Shown: positions 1 to 8,757 of the stretch, one piece after another
Layout: each line of letters opens with the position of its first letter
Position numbering within the stretch: position 1 is the first letter of the stretch
Source of the DNA: JANQIV01 sp050117315
Lineage (GTDB): Bacteria; Bacteroidota; Ignavibacteria; Ignavibacteriales; Melioribacteraceae
Direction: 5' to 3'
DNA length: 26,092 nt
Assembly (NCBI GenBank): GCA_050117315.1
Contig: JASFMY010000100.1
Coordinates: 1 to 26,092 of the forward strand
The notes under the pieces: model-generated
Databases searched by the model: none
The model's input: only the letters and a program-made list of their open reading frames with translations
What the model was told of the DNA's origin: nothing
Position numbers and translations under genes: made by a program

Positions 1-2248
1 CCCGCTAGTTGTGATTTGCTTTCAATTTGTTTTTTGACAAAGTTTAAAACAGCATTACTGTGTCAAGGATGCGGGGGTTATAGGTTGTGATTTGCTTTCA
101 ATTTGTTTTTTGACAAAGTTTAAAACAGCGTCATAAACAAAAACACCAACGCAGTATAGTTGTGATTTGCTTTCAATTTGTTTTTTGACAAAGTTTAAAA
201 CAGCAATACGCCGCAATAGGTCTAAGTTATTACTGTTGTGATTTGCTTTCAATTTGTTTTTTGACAAAGTTTAAAACAGCTTTGTTCCTTCAAATAATCG
301 ATGTACCAGTGTTGTGATTTGCTTTCAATTTGTTTTTTGACAAAGTTTAAAACAGCCAGCAGTACATGGCGCCGAACCGTAAAAATGTTGTGATTTGCTT
401 TCAATTTGTTTTTTGACAAAGTTTAAAACAGCAATTAGAAGAAACAATAAATAAAGAATACAGTTGTGATTTGCTTTCAATTTGTTTTTTGACAAAGTTT
501 AAAACAGCCATTTGATCCCAATCTAAAACTTGCATGTGTTGTGATTTGCTTTCAATTTGTTTTTTGACAAAGTTTAAAACAGCAACACGCCGTTGTTTGT
601 CTATTTCAACTCCGTTGTGATTTGCTTTCAATTTGTTTTTTGACAAAGTTTAAAACAGCTTCCTGAGTATGCAGATAACGATAAATGTGTTGTGATTTGC
701 TTTCAATTTGTTTTTTGACAAAGTTTAAAACAGCATAAGCGACGATGTTGACGTAGAGATTGCCGTTGTGATTTGCTTTCAATTTGTTTTTTGACAAAGT
801 TTAAAACAGCTAAGATGGGCGGCATAAAATAATAAGGTAAGTTGTGATTTGCTTTCAATTTGTTTTTTGACAAAGTTTAAAACAGCTAGCAGAGCCAACA
901 CCTTTAACGAATTTAGTTGTGATTTGCTTTCAATTTGTTTTTTGACAAAGTTTAAAACAGCGGTCTTGGTACATTTGCAAGGGTGGGTGTGTTGTGATTT
1001 GCTTTCAATTTGTTTTTTGACAAAGTTTAAAACAGCTATTCTCCTTTAATTAATTTTTATTATTAGTTGTGATTTGCTTTCAATTTGTTTTTTGACAAAG
1101 TTTAAAACAGCTATGCGGCTCAAATTCAGGTTGTAACGGTAGTTGTGATTTGCTTTCAATTTGTTTTTTGACAAAGTTTAAAACAGCGTTATTCGATCGC
1201 TAATGTCAAACAAGGTAGTTGTGATTTGCTTTCAATTTGTTTTTTGACAAAGTTTAAAACAGCATCTACGTTAAAGCATCGAAACATTCACAGTTGTGAT
1301 TTGCTTTCAATTTGTTTTTTGACAAAGTTTAAAACAGCATTCATGTTGATTTCTATAAGCTCCACCTAGTTGTGATTTGCTTTCAATTTGTTTTTTGACA
1401 AAGTTTAAAACAGCTTGAATCCATTTCCGGTATAACAATTGATAGTTGTGATTTGCTTTCAATTTGTTTTTTGACAAAGTTTAAAACAGCCCAAAAATGT
1501 TCGATGAAGAAATCTACGACAGTTGTGATTTGCTTTCAATTTGTTTTTTGACAAAGTTTAAAACAGCGCTAATCCAGTAAGCATCGCTTTTCTGTAGTTG
1601 TGATTTGCTTTCAATTTGTTTTTTGACAAAGTTTAAAACAGCAAGCAAAAATTATTAGACCGAATTGAAATAGTTGTGATTTGCTTTCAATTTGTTTTTT
1701 GACAAAGTTTAAAACAGCATAATTCCAAGCAATAACGCGGCAACAATAGTTGTGATTTGCTTTCAATTTGTTTTTTGACAAAGTTTAAAACAGCATTTAC
1801 AAAGAAAAATATAACATGGATATAGTTGTGATTTGCTTTCAATTTGTTTTTTGACAAAGTTTAAAACAGCCTGTGAATAATTGTTTGCAAGATTTATAAA
1901 GTTGTGATTTGCTTTCAATTTGTTTTTTGACAAAGTTTAAAACAGCTATCAGTTTTACCAACAAGATGTCGAAGTAGTTGTGATTTGCTTTCAATTTGTT
2001 TTTTGACAAAGTTTAAAACAGCTAATATTTTTTGTTGCGTGTTTTACCGTTAGTTGTGATTTGCTTTCAATTTGTTTTTTGACAAAGTTTAAAACAGCGC
2101 TAGGAGAAGCAGGAGTATAATTAACAAGTTGTGATTTGCTTTCAATTTGTTTTTTGACAAAGTTTAAAACAGCGGTGTATTTAATACAGGTACAAGTTAT
2201 GAGTTGTGATTTGCTTTCAATTTGTTTTTTGACAAAGTTTAAAACAGC
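1..2248 (+). CRISPR. Type II-C CRISPR array, 30 repeats, left end cut by the window
   Basis: Thirty identical 46-nt repeats begin GTTGTGATTTGCTTTCAA and end AAAGTTTAAAACAGC. The first lies at 8-53 and the last at 2203-2248. They separate 29 unique spacers of 29-31 nt; positions 1-7 are the tail of another spacer, so the array continues leftward. The 5' half of the repeat is complementary to the tracrRNA anti-repeat near 8684-8701, so the guide sense is the + strand, opposite to the cas genes. The long repeat beginning GTTGTGATTTGCTTTCAA resembles those of Bacteroidetes type II-C systems. I see no degenerate repeat at the right end and no spacer match inside the window. Each repeat contains TTGACA, a possible -35 element. 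Short reading frames across the array are translations of the repeat and are not genes. Confidence 0.99.
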
Positions 2249-2356
2249 AGACCCCCAATTAAGCTGTTATACTATAATAACTTAGCTTGATATTAGGATT
2301 AAAAAAATGAAATGTGCTGTTTTATTCAATGTTCTTTAAGCTGTTTTAAATGTTAT
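2249..2356. other. CRISPR-flanking AT-rich segment (trailer or leader)
   Basis: This non-coding stretch lies between the last repeat and the terminator. It contains three short sequences (starting near 2263, 2316 and 2340) that begin GCTGTT and resemble the reverse complement of the repeat's 3' end; the best is GCTGTTTTAAA at 2340-2350. No promoter can be assigned with confidence. Since guide transcription is rightward, this is the trailer side by transcription, but I cannot tell from sequence at which end new spacers are added. Confidence 0.5.
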
Positions 2357-2385
2357 AAAGCCCGACAAACTTCGTTGGGCTTTTT
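2357..2385 (+). terminator. Rho-independent terminator after the CRISPR array
   Basis: The arm AAAGCCCGAC pairs with GTTGGGCTTT (one G-U pair) around a 7-nt loop, followed by a T-run. It ends rightward transcription of the array and may also serve leftward cas transcripts, although the T-run on that side is short. Confidence 0.8.
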
Positions 2386-2403
2386 ATCTTTGAGGAAAAT
2401 TAT

Positions 2404-2733
2404 TCAGAACAACTCCATTTGGTGAGGTTCAACAAATCCTTCTGTTTTCTTTCTTCCTTCATATATTTCCATCATTCCGAATTGTTTATCCGTTATGGAC
2501 AATATTCCGATCCTCCCTTTTTCAGGCATTAATTTTTTAACACGCTTAACATGTACGTTCCTATTTTCTCTGCTGGAACAGTGCCTTACATAAATGGAAA
2601 ACTGGAACATTGAAAAGCCGTCTTTCAATAATTCCTTTCTGAATTTTGCATATGCTTTTTTATCCTTTTTTGTTTCTGTTGGCAAATCAAATAATACCAT
2701 TATCCACATAATTCTATACTCGTTGAATCTCAT
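2404..2733 (-). CDS. cas2: CRISPR-associated endonuclease Cas2, type II-C
   Basis: Cas2 forms the adaptation complex with Cas1 and bridges the Cas1 dimers during spacer integration. The protein (109 aa from the chosen start) has the ferredoxin-like Cas2 pattern: the N-terminal strand IMVLFDLPTET with the conserved Asp at about residue 16, the FQFSIYVRHC segment, and ILSITDKQFGM near the C-terminus, all typical of type II-C Cas2. I chose the ATG at 2733 (MRFNEYRIMW), where the family normally starts. A GTG at 2742 would add three residues that come from the palindromic repeat upstream. The start overlaps the end of the DUF559 gene by 20 bp. It is the last gene of the cas operon and ends about 20 bp from the array terminator. 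Confidence 0.95.
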   Translation of the reverse strand: MRFNEYRIMWIMVLFDLPTETKKDKKAYAKFRKELLKDGFSMFQFSIYVRHCSSRENRNVHVKRVKKLMPEKGRIGILSITDKQFGMMEIYEGRKKTEGFVEPHQMELF

Positions 2734-3169
2734 GTAACTCACCCCCGGCCCCTCTCTTTTCTGAGAGGGGAGATGACTTTTTGGTTGGAGTAATGTATTC
2801 TTTTAATTCTTCCTTCACTTTTTCCGTTTCTTTTATTACTGAGTTGTTTTTGAATCGTATTACTTCAATCCCGAGATTATTAATTATTTCCGTTCTTAGT
2901 TTATCATAATCTTTCTGTCTTTCGTGATAACCACCGTCAATTTCTACGACCAGTTGTTCATCGTAACAAAAGAAATCGGCAATAAAAAATGTTTCTTTTC
3001 CATTTAAATCAAAAAACAAAGGATACTGCCGATAAAATTTTTTATTCATGAATTTTCTATTTCTAACAACTTCCCAGAATATCTTTTCAGCAGGAGTAGA
3101 ATTCTTGCGAAGTTCCCTACATAATTTTTTTGCAATTTGACGTAATTGTGAATTTTTGTTTAAACTCAT
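2714..3169 (-). CDS. DUF559 (Vsr-like) PD-(D/E)XK endonuclease, between cas1 and cas2
   Basis: This 151-aa protein matches the DUF559 family, small nucleases related to very-short-patch-repair (Vsr) endonucleases. Visible landmarks are STPAEKIFWEVVRNR (25-39), the FYRQYPLFFD strand, IADFFC with Asp65, LVVEIDGGYH with Glu76 and His82, and the GIEVIRFKNN strand. The PD-(D/E)XK acidic pair looks intact. The start has a good ribosome site (AAGGGG, 5 nt before ATG). The last 20 or so residues (SPLSEKRGAGGE and on) are encoded by a palindromic repeat, and the frame runs 20 bp into cas2. It is not a standard type II-C gene. Copies of the palindrome on both sides suggest it arrived as a small mobile module. 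Whether it acts in spacer acquisition is unknown. Confidence 0.85.
   Translation of the reverse strand: MSLNKNSQLRQIAKKLCRELRKNSTPAEKIFWEVVRNRKFMNKKFYRQYPLFFDLNGKETFFIADFFCYDEQLVVEIDGGYHERQKDYDKLRTEIINNLGIEVIRFKNNSVIKETEKVKEELKEYITPTKKSSPLSEKRGAGGELHEIQRV
2735..2773. repeat. REP-like palindromic repeat, copy 1
   Basis: AACTCACCCCCGG is followed by the hairpin CCCCTCTC...GAGAGGGG at 2749-2770. It is the same family as the repeats at 3183-3266 and 18908-18940. Here it lies inside the 3' coding end of the DUF559 gene and supplies the GTG and the purine-rich tract just upstream of cas2. Confidence 0.8.
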
Positions 3170-3182
3170 AACAACCCCTTGG

Positions 3183-3266
3183 AACTCACCCTAAATCCCT
3201 CTCTTAAAAAGAGAGGGACTTTTAATAGCCCCTTCTCTTTGAAAGAGAAGGGGTTGGGGATGAGTT
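3183..3266. repeat. REP-like palindromic repeats, copies 2 and 3, head to head
   Basis: There are two hairpins: CCCTCTC...GAGAGGG (3197-3217), introduced by AACTCACCCTAAAT, and CCCCTTCTC...GAGAAGGGG (3229-3253), followed by the inverted border GGTTGGGGATGAGTT (3252-3266). The pair fills the gap between cas1 and the DUF559 gene, and the cas1 stop codon (3222-3224) lies inside it. Confidence 0.8.
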
Positions 3267-4211
3267 CGGAAACTCCGGGTAAATTATCTTTCTTCTTTCA
3301 CATGCAAAACACTTTGCAAGCGTAGAAGTAGTTCTCTGCAATCCCACCATTAGCGGACTTTTCTTATTTTCAATTAATATATCAACGGTAGCAATTTCTA
3401 AAAGCTGTTTCTTTATTGATGTAGAGAGCTCGTAAAAATCCTCGCCGACCCTTACAATTTTATAAACAATATCGTCTACAAAAGGGCGGTAAGGTTCCAT
3501 TACATCATCGGCTAAACAATATGCATTGTATTTATTATGATGATGAATACCGAGCGTAGGCAGCAAACCTGAAGCTACGAGTCCTCTTGCTACAATGGCG
3601 CGCAGAATAGCATAACCGTAATTGAGTAATTGGTTTGGCGGTTCGCCGTACCTATCACGGGTAAACTCAAGAATACCCGGGAAAAGATTTTTCCAGTAAT
3701 ACGCTGCCGCTCTTGCCTCGTAATTATCGGGGTCGCCGGAACGTACTTTCTTTGCCCAGTTTAACATATTGGTAATAGGAACGCTTTTCCTTTTTAGAAG
3801 AACTGCCTGGTTTCTTATTTTGGCGGAAATAGTTTGCTGCCATAATTGTTTCTTTAACGGTACAGATGATTCAATTTGTTCTTGGAATCTTTCTGCCTGC
3901 GTATGACCGCCGTCAAGTGAAAGAAATAAACCGGTTGGCAGATGTTTGTTATTACACGTAACTAGAGCGGAGTTGTTTTCCAGAAGAGCGGCTATAAGTC
4001 CGTGTGTTAAAGTAACCTGTCCGTGATCAACTATCATTATACCTATGTCTTCTATCGGTACGGATTCTATTTTACTGACCTCGTCCGCATCAACATTATT
4101 ATTTTCTTCATCGCTTTTATCTTCTTTGCTCTCCGGCTTTTTAATAATAAGCTGTTCGTTCTTTTTGCTTAAATATGCCGGGCTGCCGAAGTATAATGTG
4201 CGTTTTATCAT
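3222..4211 (-). CDS. cas1: CRISPR-associated endonuclease/integrase Cas1, type II-C
   Basis: Cas1 is the integrase that inserts new spacers together with Cas2. The 329-aa protein shows the family's metal-binding residues: Glu165 in NYEARAAAYYW, the His cluster at 223-225 in LGIHHHNKYNAY, and the acidic LADDVMEPYRP segment (235-242). The N-terminal beta domain begins KRTLYFGSPAYL and carries an acidic, low-complexity insert at about residues 27-48. The gene starts 3 nt after the cas9 stop, so the two are probably translationally coupled. The last 15 or so residues (PNSSPTPSLSKRRGY) are encoded by the palindromic repeat at 3229-3266 and are probably not part of the ancestral protein. Confidence 0.97.
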   Translation of the reverse strand: MIKRTLYFGSPAYLSKKNEQLIIKKPESKEDKSDEENNNVDADEVSKIESVPIEDIGIMIVDHGQVTLTHGLIAALLENNSALVTCNNKHLPTGLFLSLDGGHTQAERFQEQIESSVPLKKQLWQQTISAKIRNQAVLLKRKSVPITNMLNWAKKVRSGDPDNYEARAAAYYWKNLFPGILEFTRDRYGEPPNQLLNYGYAILRAIVARGLVASGLLPTLGIHHHNKYNAYCLADDVMEPYRPFVDDIVYKIVRVGEDFYELSTSIKKQLLEIATVDILIENKKSPLMVGLQRTTSTLAKCFACERRKIIYPEFPNSSPTPSLSKRRGY

Positions 4212-4214
4212 ATT

Positions 4215-7200
4215 TTAGTCAGCTAAGTGTTTGAAAAGGTTTATTTCTCCATCTGGTTGTATTTCAAAGTCTCTTCCTTCAATAATAAAGTTAAAATTAA
4301 TTGGACTAAGTAATAATCTTGGCCATGGTTTTTCGAAATTAATTTCAGAAAAACCATTCTTCCCTCTCTGACCATATTTTTCTTTTGGAAAAGCTTCGGA
4401 CAGTTTTTTATCACTTCTTGAATCAAGATGGTGTTGAAACTGTATTCTTCCAGTTTGGGCATCAAATAGGTTTTTTATAAAATACATCCTATTAGACAAC
4501 TCAGAATTTCTTAATTCAAGCAACTCATCTTTCTGATTCTGATAAAATATAGTTTTGAGTCCAGGTTTCAGAATTATAGCTAAGGGAACTTCTTTCTTTG
4601 TTCTACCTACACAAACAGTTGGTTCAAAAAAGTCTTCATCTCTTTTGATATCTAATTCTCTTCTTAATTCGGATGCTTGGAATAAATTCAAACTCCTGAA
4701 ACCACGGTTACCATTTTCATCTTCATAAAGAGCATATAGATAACTCGTTGCATTTGCTGCATAGTAATAATGTTTATATTCATATTTCTTTGATAAATAA
4801 GTTTGTTCCTTTATGGTAAGTGGTTCTTTCTCACGCACGAATACTCTTATATGTCTAATCCTGTTAACTTTTTCACCCTGAGAGTTAATCATCCAAATTT
4901 CCTCGGATAATGCATCTTTCAGGCTTTTCTTTCCAACCTGTTTTTCAATCATTTTGAAAAGATGAGGATCAACAATACTATTCTTTATTTCTTTAAGGGA
5001 GTTGAATCCAGGACTATTCGCATCCTTTTTATAGATAAGAGGTTTACGAACTACAAACGAAAGATTATTTTCAACAATGAATTTACCATCATCACCAATC
5101 CTTGGATTATCATTTTCATCACGAACTAATTTTTTTATAGCTCCTAAAAATGTATCTTTATGTAATTCACCACGAATACTGTCTCCGGTTAGAATCTTTA
5201 TTTTTTTATTACCGTTCTCATCAAATATTATTTTTCCGTTTTTATCACGTTGATAAATAATCTTTCCTCTTTTCCGAGCAATTTTTTTTGCAGGTACTAA
5301 TGCATTATCTTTCGTAATATTATTAATTAATAAATTATTTTCGATTTGAGTTAAATGCGACATGTTAAAATTAGGATAAGGTTTTATATGATATTGTTTA
5401 TCAGCCTTTTGGGTCAGTTTCCCAAGTTTCCATTTTTCATAATGTTCATATGATTCTTGCAATATTTCTTCCCTTTTAGCTGATGAAGGTATTAGTGTTA
5501 AAACAGCCGCATCAATAGCATGGTGCGAATGTTTATCCCTATTTTTTACTTCGTCTTTAGGTTGAATACCGTAAATCTTACGGAACTCGGCTGTTGTACT
5601 CCCCTTTTGTACACTAACTTTATTAAAAACAGATTTTAAATAATGAAAAGCATATTTAGATATTATTTGTGTATCAATAAGTTGACTATTCTTAAAACCG
5701 CTTTTTACTTCAGTCATTGTGAAACGGCTTAATTTGTTTTCCCAATAATCCAGTTCAAACTGCCATAGGTGTCTTTGTCGTATTGCTTTATCTTTTTCAT
5801 CTTTATCAGGAGCTTTTTTTGATTTCTTTTTCCAATACTCGATATTATTTTTTATTTCTTCAATTCGTTTGTCCCATGTTTCCAGTCGTGGTTTTATTGC
5901 AGTATAACCATTGGAATCAGACTCGTAGTTTTCAAGTGCTGTAGGGATTCTATTTTTTTTAATATTTCGATTATAGTCGGCAAAACAAACAGTGAGGTTT
6001 GCTAATGAATTATCAAAAGAAATACTTCTTGGGATAGTATGCTCAAAATCAATTACGTTTTCGTCAAATAAGTCGGAAAGGTTTATTGTATTCCCAGTAT
6101 AAATACAACGGCACTGCTGCTCTTTCCACAAGCGGTATTTTTTAATCATATCGGTTTCATTCAAAGCTTTTAAGACTATGTCACTTCGTATATTATTCCA
6201 ATCATATTTTCTTGGATCATTACTTTCTTGCTCATTACCGTCTTTATTGATTTTGCTTTTTGAAGGTTCTCTCTTGAAAGCGTTTTTATATTCAACCTGT
6301 TCATACCAAACTCTAAATTTATTTATATCGTCACTACTTTGAGGATTAGCTTTTATTTTTCCAGTAAATTCAGGATCGTTCAATAACTCTATGATAGCCA
6401 TTTCAAATTCTTGGTTTTCTTCCTCTCTTCGTTTTTGATAAGTTGCGATGGCCCATCTTTTGTTCGCATCATTCAATTCGCGTGAAATTTCAACCACTAC
6501 TTCCGTTTCTTCATCAATCTCATCCGTCGAGATTAAATAATTAATTATTTTTCGTAACTCATATAATGTACGCATAGCCATAGGGTTTTTGAATGAGCCG
6601 GTTTTGGGACTTTGTAAAAGTATTCTTCCTTCTTTATTGGGTTTAGACTTAGGGTAAATATTTATTTGTGATGGGTGGTAAAGTTTATCAAGTTTTTTTT
6701 CGGAGGCTTTATAAGTCTCTTTTAAATACTCTTTTATATAATCTAATAAATGAGGAATTTTGTAGTATCCATTACCAATATTCTTGTAGAATGTTTCTCC
6801 TTTATATTCTATTCGGTAATATTTCTCATCTTTGATATAGACCCATTCAAAATCATTCTTAAAGAAAGCTTGATAAAGGAAGTTCATCTTTTCTATAATA
6901 TATTCCTTGTTGTAAATATTTTCCCAAGTTTTTTCTCCAAAAGCACTTATAATTGCTTTTAGTATACTTTGTTTGTCCTGGTCATCCAATGTGTAATGCG
7001 GATCTTTAAAACCGACTTTAAAATCATTAGCATACCATTTTGAAATCAATCCGTTTACAATGTTTAATAACTTTTTCTCATTCCTATTTTTGTCAATTAA
7101 ATCTCCTATACAACTTGTTAGATTATCTTCACTTTTTGTCCAAACTTCTTTGCCCAAAACCTCAGGCATATTAGCTAATAAAACAGCCTCTGTATAAATA

Positions 7201-8615
7201 AGCCCTTTTCTTAAAAATGGGATAATTTTTTTAATTGCATTTAAACTTAACATTGAATAACCATCTTGAAGTTTATTCCATGCACTTACGAAATCATTTA
7301 ATTGCTTTTCATTCAATTCAAGTTTTTCTTTTGCAAAGTCAATAACACATTCTTCATCTTCAAAGGAAAATAAAACATGCCATATATCTTCCATTTTATA
7401 AACGATTTTATGTTCTTTGTAAGAACCATTTGTTCTTTTTATTTTTTTGACTTTGTCGGTCCCTTTTTTATGATTTTTCCAATCATCACCAAAAATACTT
7501 TTCAGCCTTGCCGATATAGGGCAACCTGACACTGTGGTTTTGTCCTTATAATTAAGTATCCAATTAAAACCTTTTTTAGAAATAAGCTTGTTTATTTCAG
7601 AAAATGAGAAGTGATTTTCTTTCTTAAAAAACTTTTCATTATAAATTTCTTCTTTGATTTCTAACGGTAACTTTTCCCAATTATCGTCTTTGTTAATTTT
7701 ACACTTAATATTGTTTAAAAATGCCCATGCTCTAAATTCTTCAAAATATGGATGGCTGATTGGGCAACGCGCCTTGTTTGGTTCAAGCGTGCATTTACCA
7801 ATCAATCCTTTTTGAGAACGTAAAGGACGTTGATAAAATATTGCTTTGTGTATTTTAGTGTGAAGTTCGGAGTGTTCTGGAATTGTTTGCTTTTCAAGAA
7901 TTTTATTCACCTCGTCAACATAATGTTTTCTTAAGGTATAGCGATTTCTAATTCTTGATCCATTATTTTCTAATGAAGCAAGAGCCGAACCCAATGTCCC
8001 ACATTTTTCTATTAATTCTTTTATTTCATTTACACCTTTCGCTCCCGAATCTTTACTGCCGTTATATACTGAAGTGTTTTCTTTATCCCCTGTTTTTCTA
8101 CTGCTTTTGAAACCTCGCCTTTGTGCAATATGATATAAAGCCCTACCTATTTTATAGCGGTCAACTTTATTGGTTAAATCCAATTTTTTTTCGACTAACT
8201 CTTTTCTCAATTGATATGGGCTTGTATAATCCGGTTTGTTGTCGTTATTAAAGTCAAGCCTTATCCATTGTTCAAACTCAACAGCATAAATTGGATATTT
8301 TCTGAAATATCCTTTTACTTTGTTATAATATCTCCATTGGTTTAAATCTTCTTTAGACAAAGGACAATAATTGTAATCTATCAAGACTTCTAATGTTGCC
8401 CATAATCTGTATTTACGGGCCTGATAAAGCCTTCTTGTAGAACGATGCTTTGTTCTTTCTGCAGCAAGCGAAAACTCTCCAGTCTTTCCTTCACCGACTC
8501 CTTTCTTAAAAGTAGTCACGCCATATTTTACAAATTGGTTTTCATCTAAACTTGTATCTCTAATTGTTAGCCCAATTGAATTTGTACCAAGATCAAGTCC
8601 GAGTATCTTTTGCAT
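4215..8615 (-). CDS. cas9: CRISPR-associated endonuclease Cas9, type II-C
   Basis: Cas9 is the RNA-guided effector nuclease that, with crRNA and tracrRNA, cuts both strands of matching DNA. At 1466 aa it is in the long size class of Bacteroidetes-type II-C Cas9. Its active-site motifs look complete: RuvC-I ILGLDLGTNSIG with Asp8, an arginine-rich bridge helix (RTKHRSTRRLYQARKYR, 54-70), RuvC-II VVVEISREL with Glu709, the HNH domain with CIYTG (837-841), DFEHTIPRS with Asp856 and His859, and NRNIKKNRIP with Asn882, then RuvC-III HSHHAIDAAV with His1032 and Asp1035. The C-terminal 400 residues should contain the PAM-interacting part but show no motif I can read. It is the first gene of the leftward cas operon, divergent from the tracrRNA. 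Its only visible ribosome site is weak (AAAGGCAAAG). Confidence 0.98.
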   Translation of the reverse strand: MQKILGLDLGTNSIGLTIRDTSLDENQFVKYGVTTFKKGVGEGKTGEFSLAAERTKHRSTRRLYQARKYRLWATLEVLIDYNYCPLSKEDLNQWRYYNKVKGYFRKYPIYAVEFEQWIRLDFNNDNKPDYTSPYQLRKELVEKKLDLTNKVDRYKIGRALYHIAQRRGFKSSRKTGDKENTSVYNGSKDSGAKGVNEIKELIEKCGTLGSALASLENNGSRIRNRYTLRKHYVDEVNKILEKQTIPEHSELHTKIHKAIFYQRPLRSQKGLIGKCTLEPNKARCPISHPYFEEFRAWAFLNNIKCKINKDDNWEKLPLEIKEEIYNEKFFKKENHFSFSEINKLISKKGFNWILNYKDKTTVSGCPISARLKSIFGDDWKNHKKGTDKVKKIKRTNGSYKEHKIVYKMEDIWHVLFSFEDEECVIDFAKEKLELNEKQLNDFVSAWNKLQDGYSMLSLNAIKKIIPFLRKGLIYTEAVLLANMPEVLGKEVWTKSEDNLTSCIGDLIDKNRNEKKLLNIVNGLISKWYANDFKVGFKDPHYTLDDQDKQSILKAIISAFGEKTWENIYNKEYIIEKMNFLYQAFFKNDFEWVYIKDEKYYRIEYKGETFYKNIGNGYYKIPHLLDYIKEYLKETYKASEKKLDKLYHPSQINIYPKSKPNKEGRILLQSPKTGSFKNPMAMRTLYELRKIINYLISTDEIDEETEVVVEISRELNDANKRWAIATYQKRREEENQEFEMAIIELLNDPEFTGKIKANPQSSDDINKFRVWYEQVEYKNAFKREPSKSKINKDGNEQESNDPRKYDWNNIRSDIVLKALNETDMIKKYRLWKEQQCRCIYTGNTINLSDLFDENVIDFEHTIPRSISFDNSLANLTVCFADYNRNIKKNRIPTALENYESDSNGYTAIKPRLETWDKRIEEIKNNIEYWKKKSKKAPDKDEKDKAIRQRHLWQFELDYWENKLSRFTMTEVKSGFKNSQLIDTQIISKYAFHYLKSVFNKVSVQKGSTTAEFRKIYGIQPKDEVKNRDKHSHHAIDAAVLTLIPSSAKREEILQESYEHYEKWKLGKLTQKADKQYHIKPYPNFNMSHLTQIENNLLINNITKDNALVPAKKIARKRGKIIYQRDKNGKIIFDENGNKKIKILTGDSIRGELHKDTFLGAIKKLVRDENDNPRIGDDGKFIVENNLSFVVRKPLIYKKDANSPGFNSLKEIKNSIVDPHLFKMIEKQVGKKSLKDALSEEIWMINSQGEKVNRIRHIRVFVREKEPLTIKEQTYLSKKYEYKHYYYAANATSYLYALYEDENGNRGFRSLNLFQASELRRELDIKRDEDFFEPTVCVGRTKKEVPLAIILKPGLKTIFYQNQKDELLELRNSELSNRMYFIKNLFDAQTGRIQFQHHLDSRSDKKLSEAFPKEKYGQRGKNGFSEINFEKPWPRLLLSPINFNFIIEGRDFEIQPDGEINLFKHLAD

Positions 8616-8634
8616 AACTTTGCCTTTTATATTG

Positions 8635-8652
8635 GTTGTGAAAATATTTCTT
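8635..8652 (+). repeat. Degenerate CRISPR repeat 5' arm upstream of the tracrRNA anti-repeat
   Basis: GTTGTGAAAATATTTCTT shares its first seven bases with the CRISPR repeat. Bases 8635-8650 can pair with the anti-repeat at 8686-8701 in 13 of 16 positions by hand count, including one G-U pair. It lies between the cas9 start and the tracrRNA. It could be a fossil half-repeat or a built-in crRNA-like arm of a longer tracrRNA. Confidence 0.45.
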
Positions 8653-8757
8653 GCAGAAACTCTTTTTATTTTTTAGCTTTCTATTGAAAGCTTATCACAA
8701 TAAGGCTATAAGCCGAAGAATTTTCTTTAGTCCTGCGTACTCCGTGGGACTTTTTTA
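8653..8757 (+). ncRNA. tracrRNA
   Basis: The anti-repeat core TTGAAAGCTTATCACAAT (8684-8701) is complementary to GTTGTGATTTGCTTTCAA at the repeat's 5' end, except for a central 2-nt mismatch that would form the usual bulge and a terminal G-U. Next comes the nexus hairpin GGCT-ATA-AGCC (8704-8714), then a linker, then a terminator hairpin with arms AGTCCTGCG and CGTGGGACT (8729-8751) and six Ts. This order (anti-repeat, AAGGCT nexus, terminator) is that of known tracrRNAs. The 5' end is uncertain; weaker complementarity to the rest of the repeat continues up to about 8653. It is transcribed away from cas9. Confidence 0.92.
8729..8757 (+). terminator. tracrRNA terminator hairpin
   Basis: A 9-bp stem including G-U pairs, with loop TACTC, is followed by TTTTTT. 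It forms the 3' end of the tracrRNA. Confidence 0.85.

Noticed and set aside
55..1049. Four open frames within the CRISPR array (both strands)
   Set aside because: They are translations of the 46-nt repeat and spacers (recurring AVLNFVKKQIESKSQ or LLSICFLTKFKTA), not genes.
2734..2742. GTG start for cas2 at 2742
   Set aside because: The three extra residues come from the palindromic repeat; family members begin at the MRFNEYRIMW methionine (2733).
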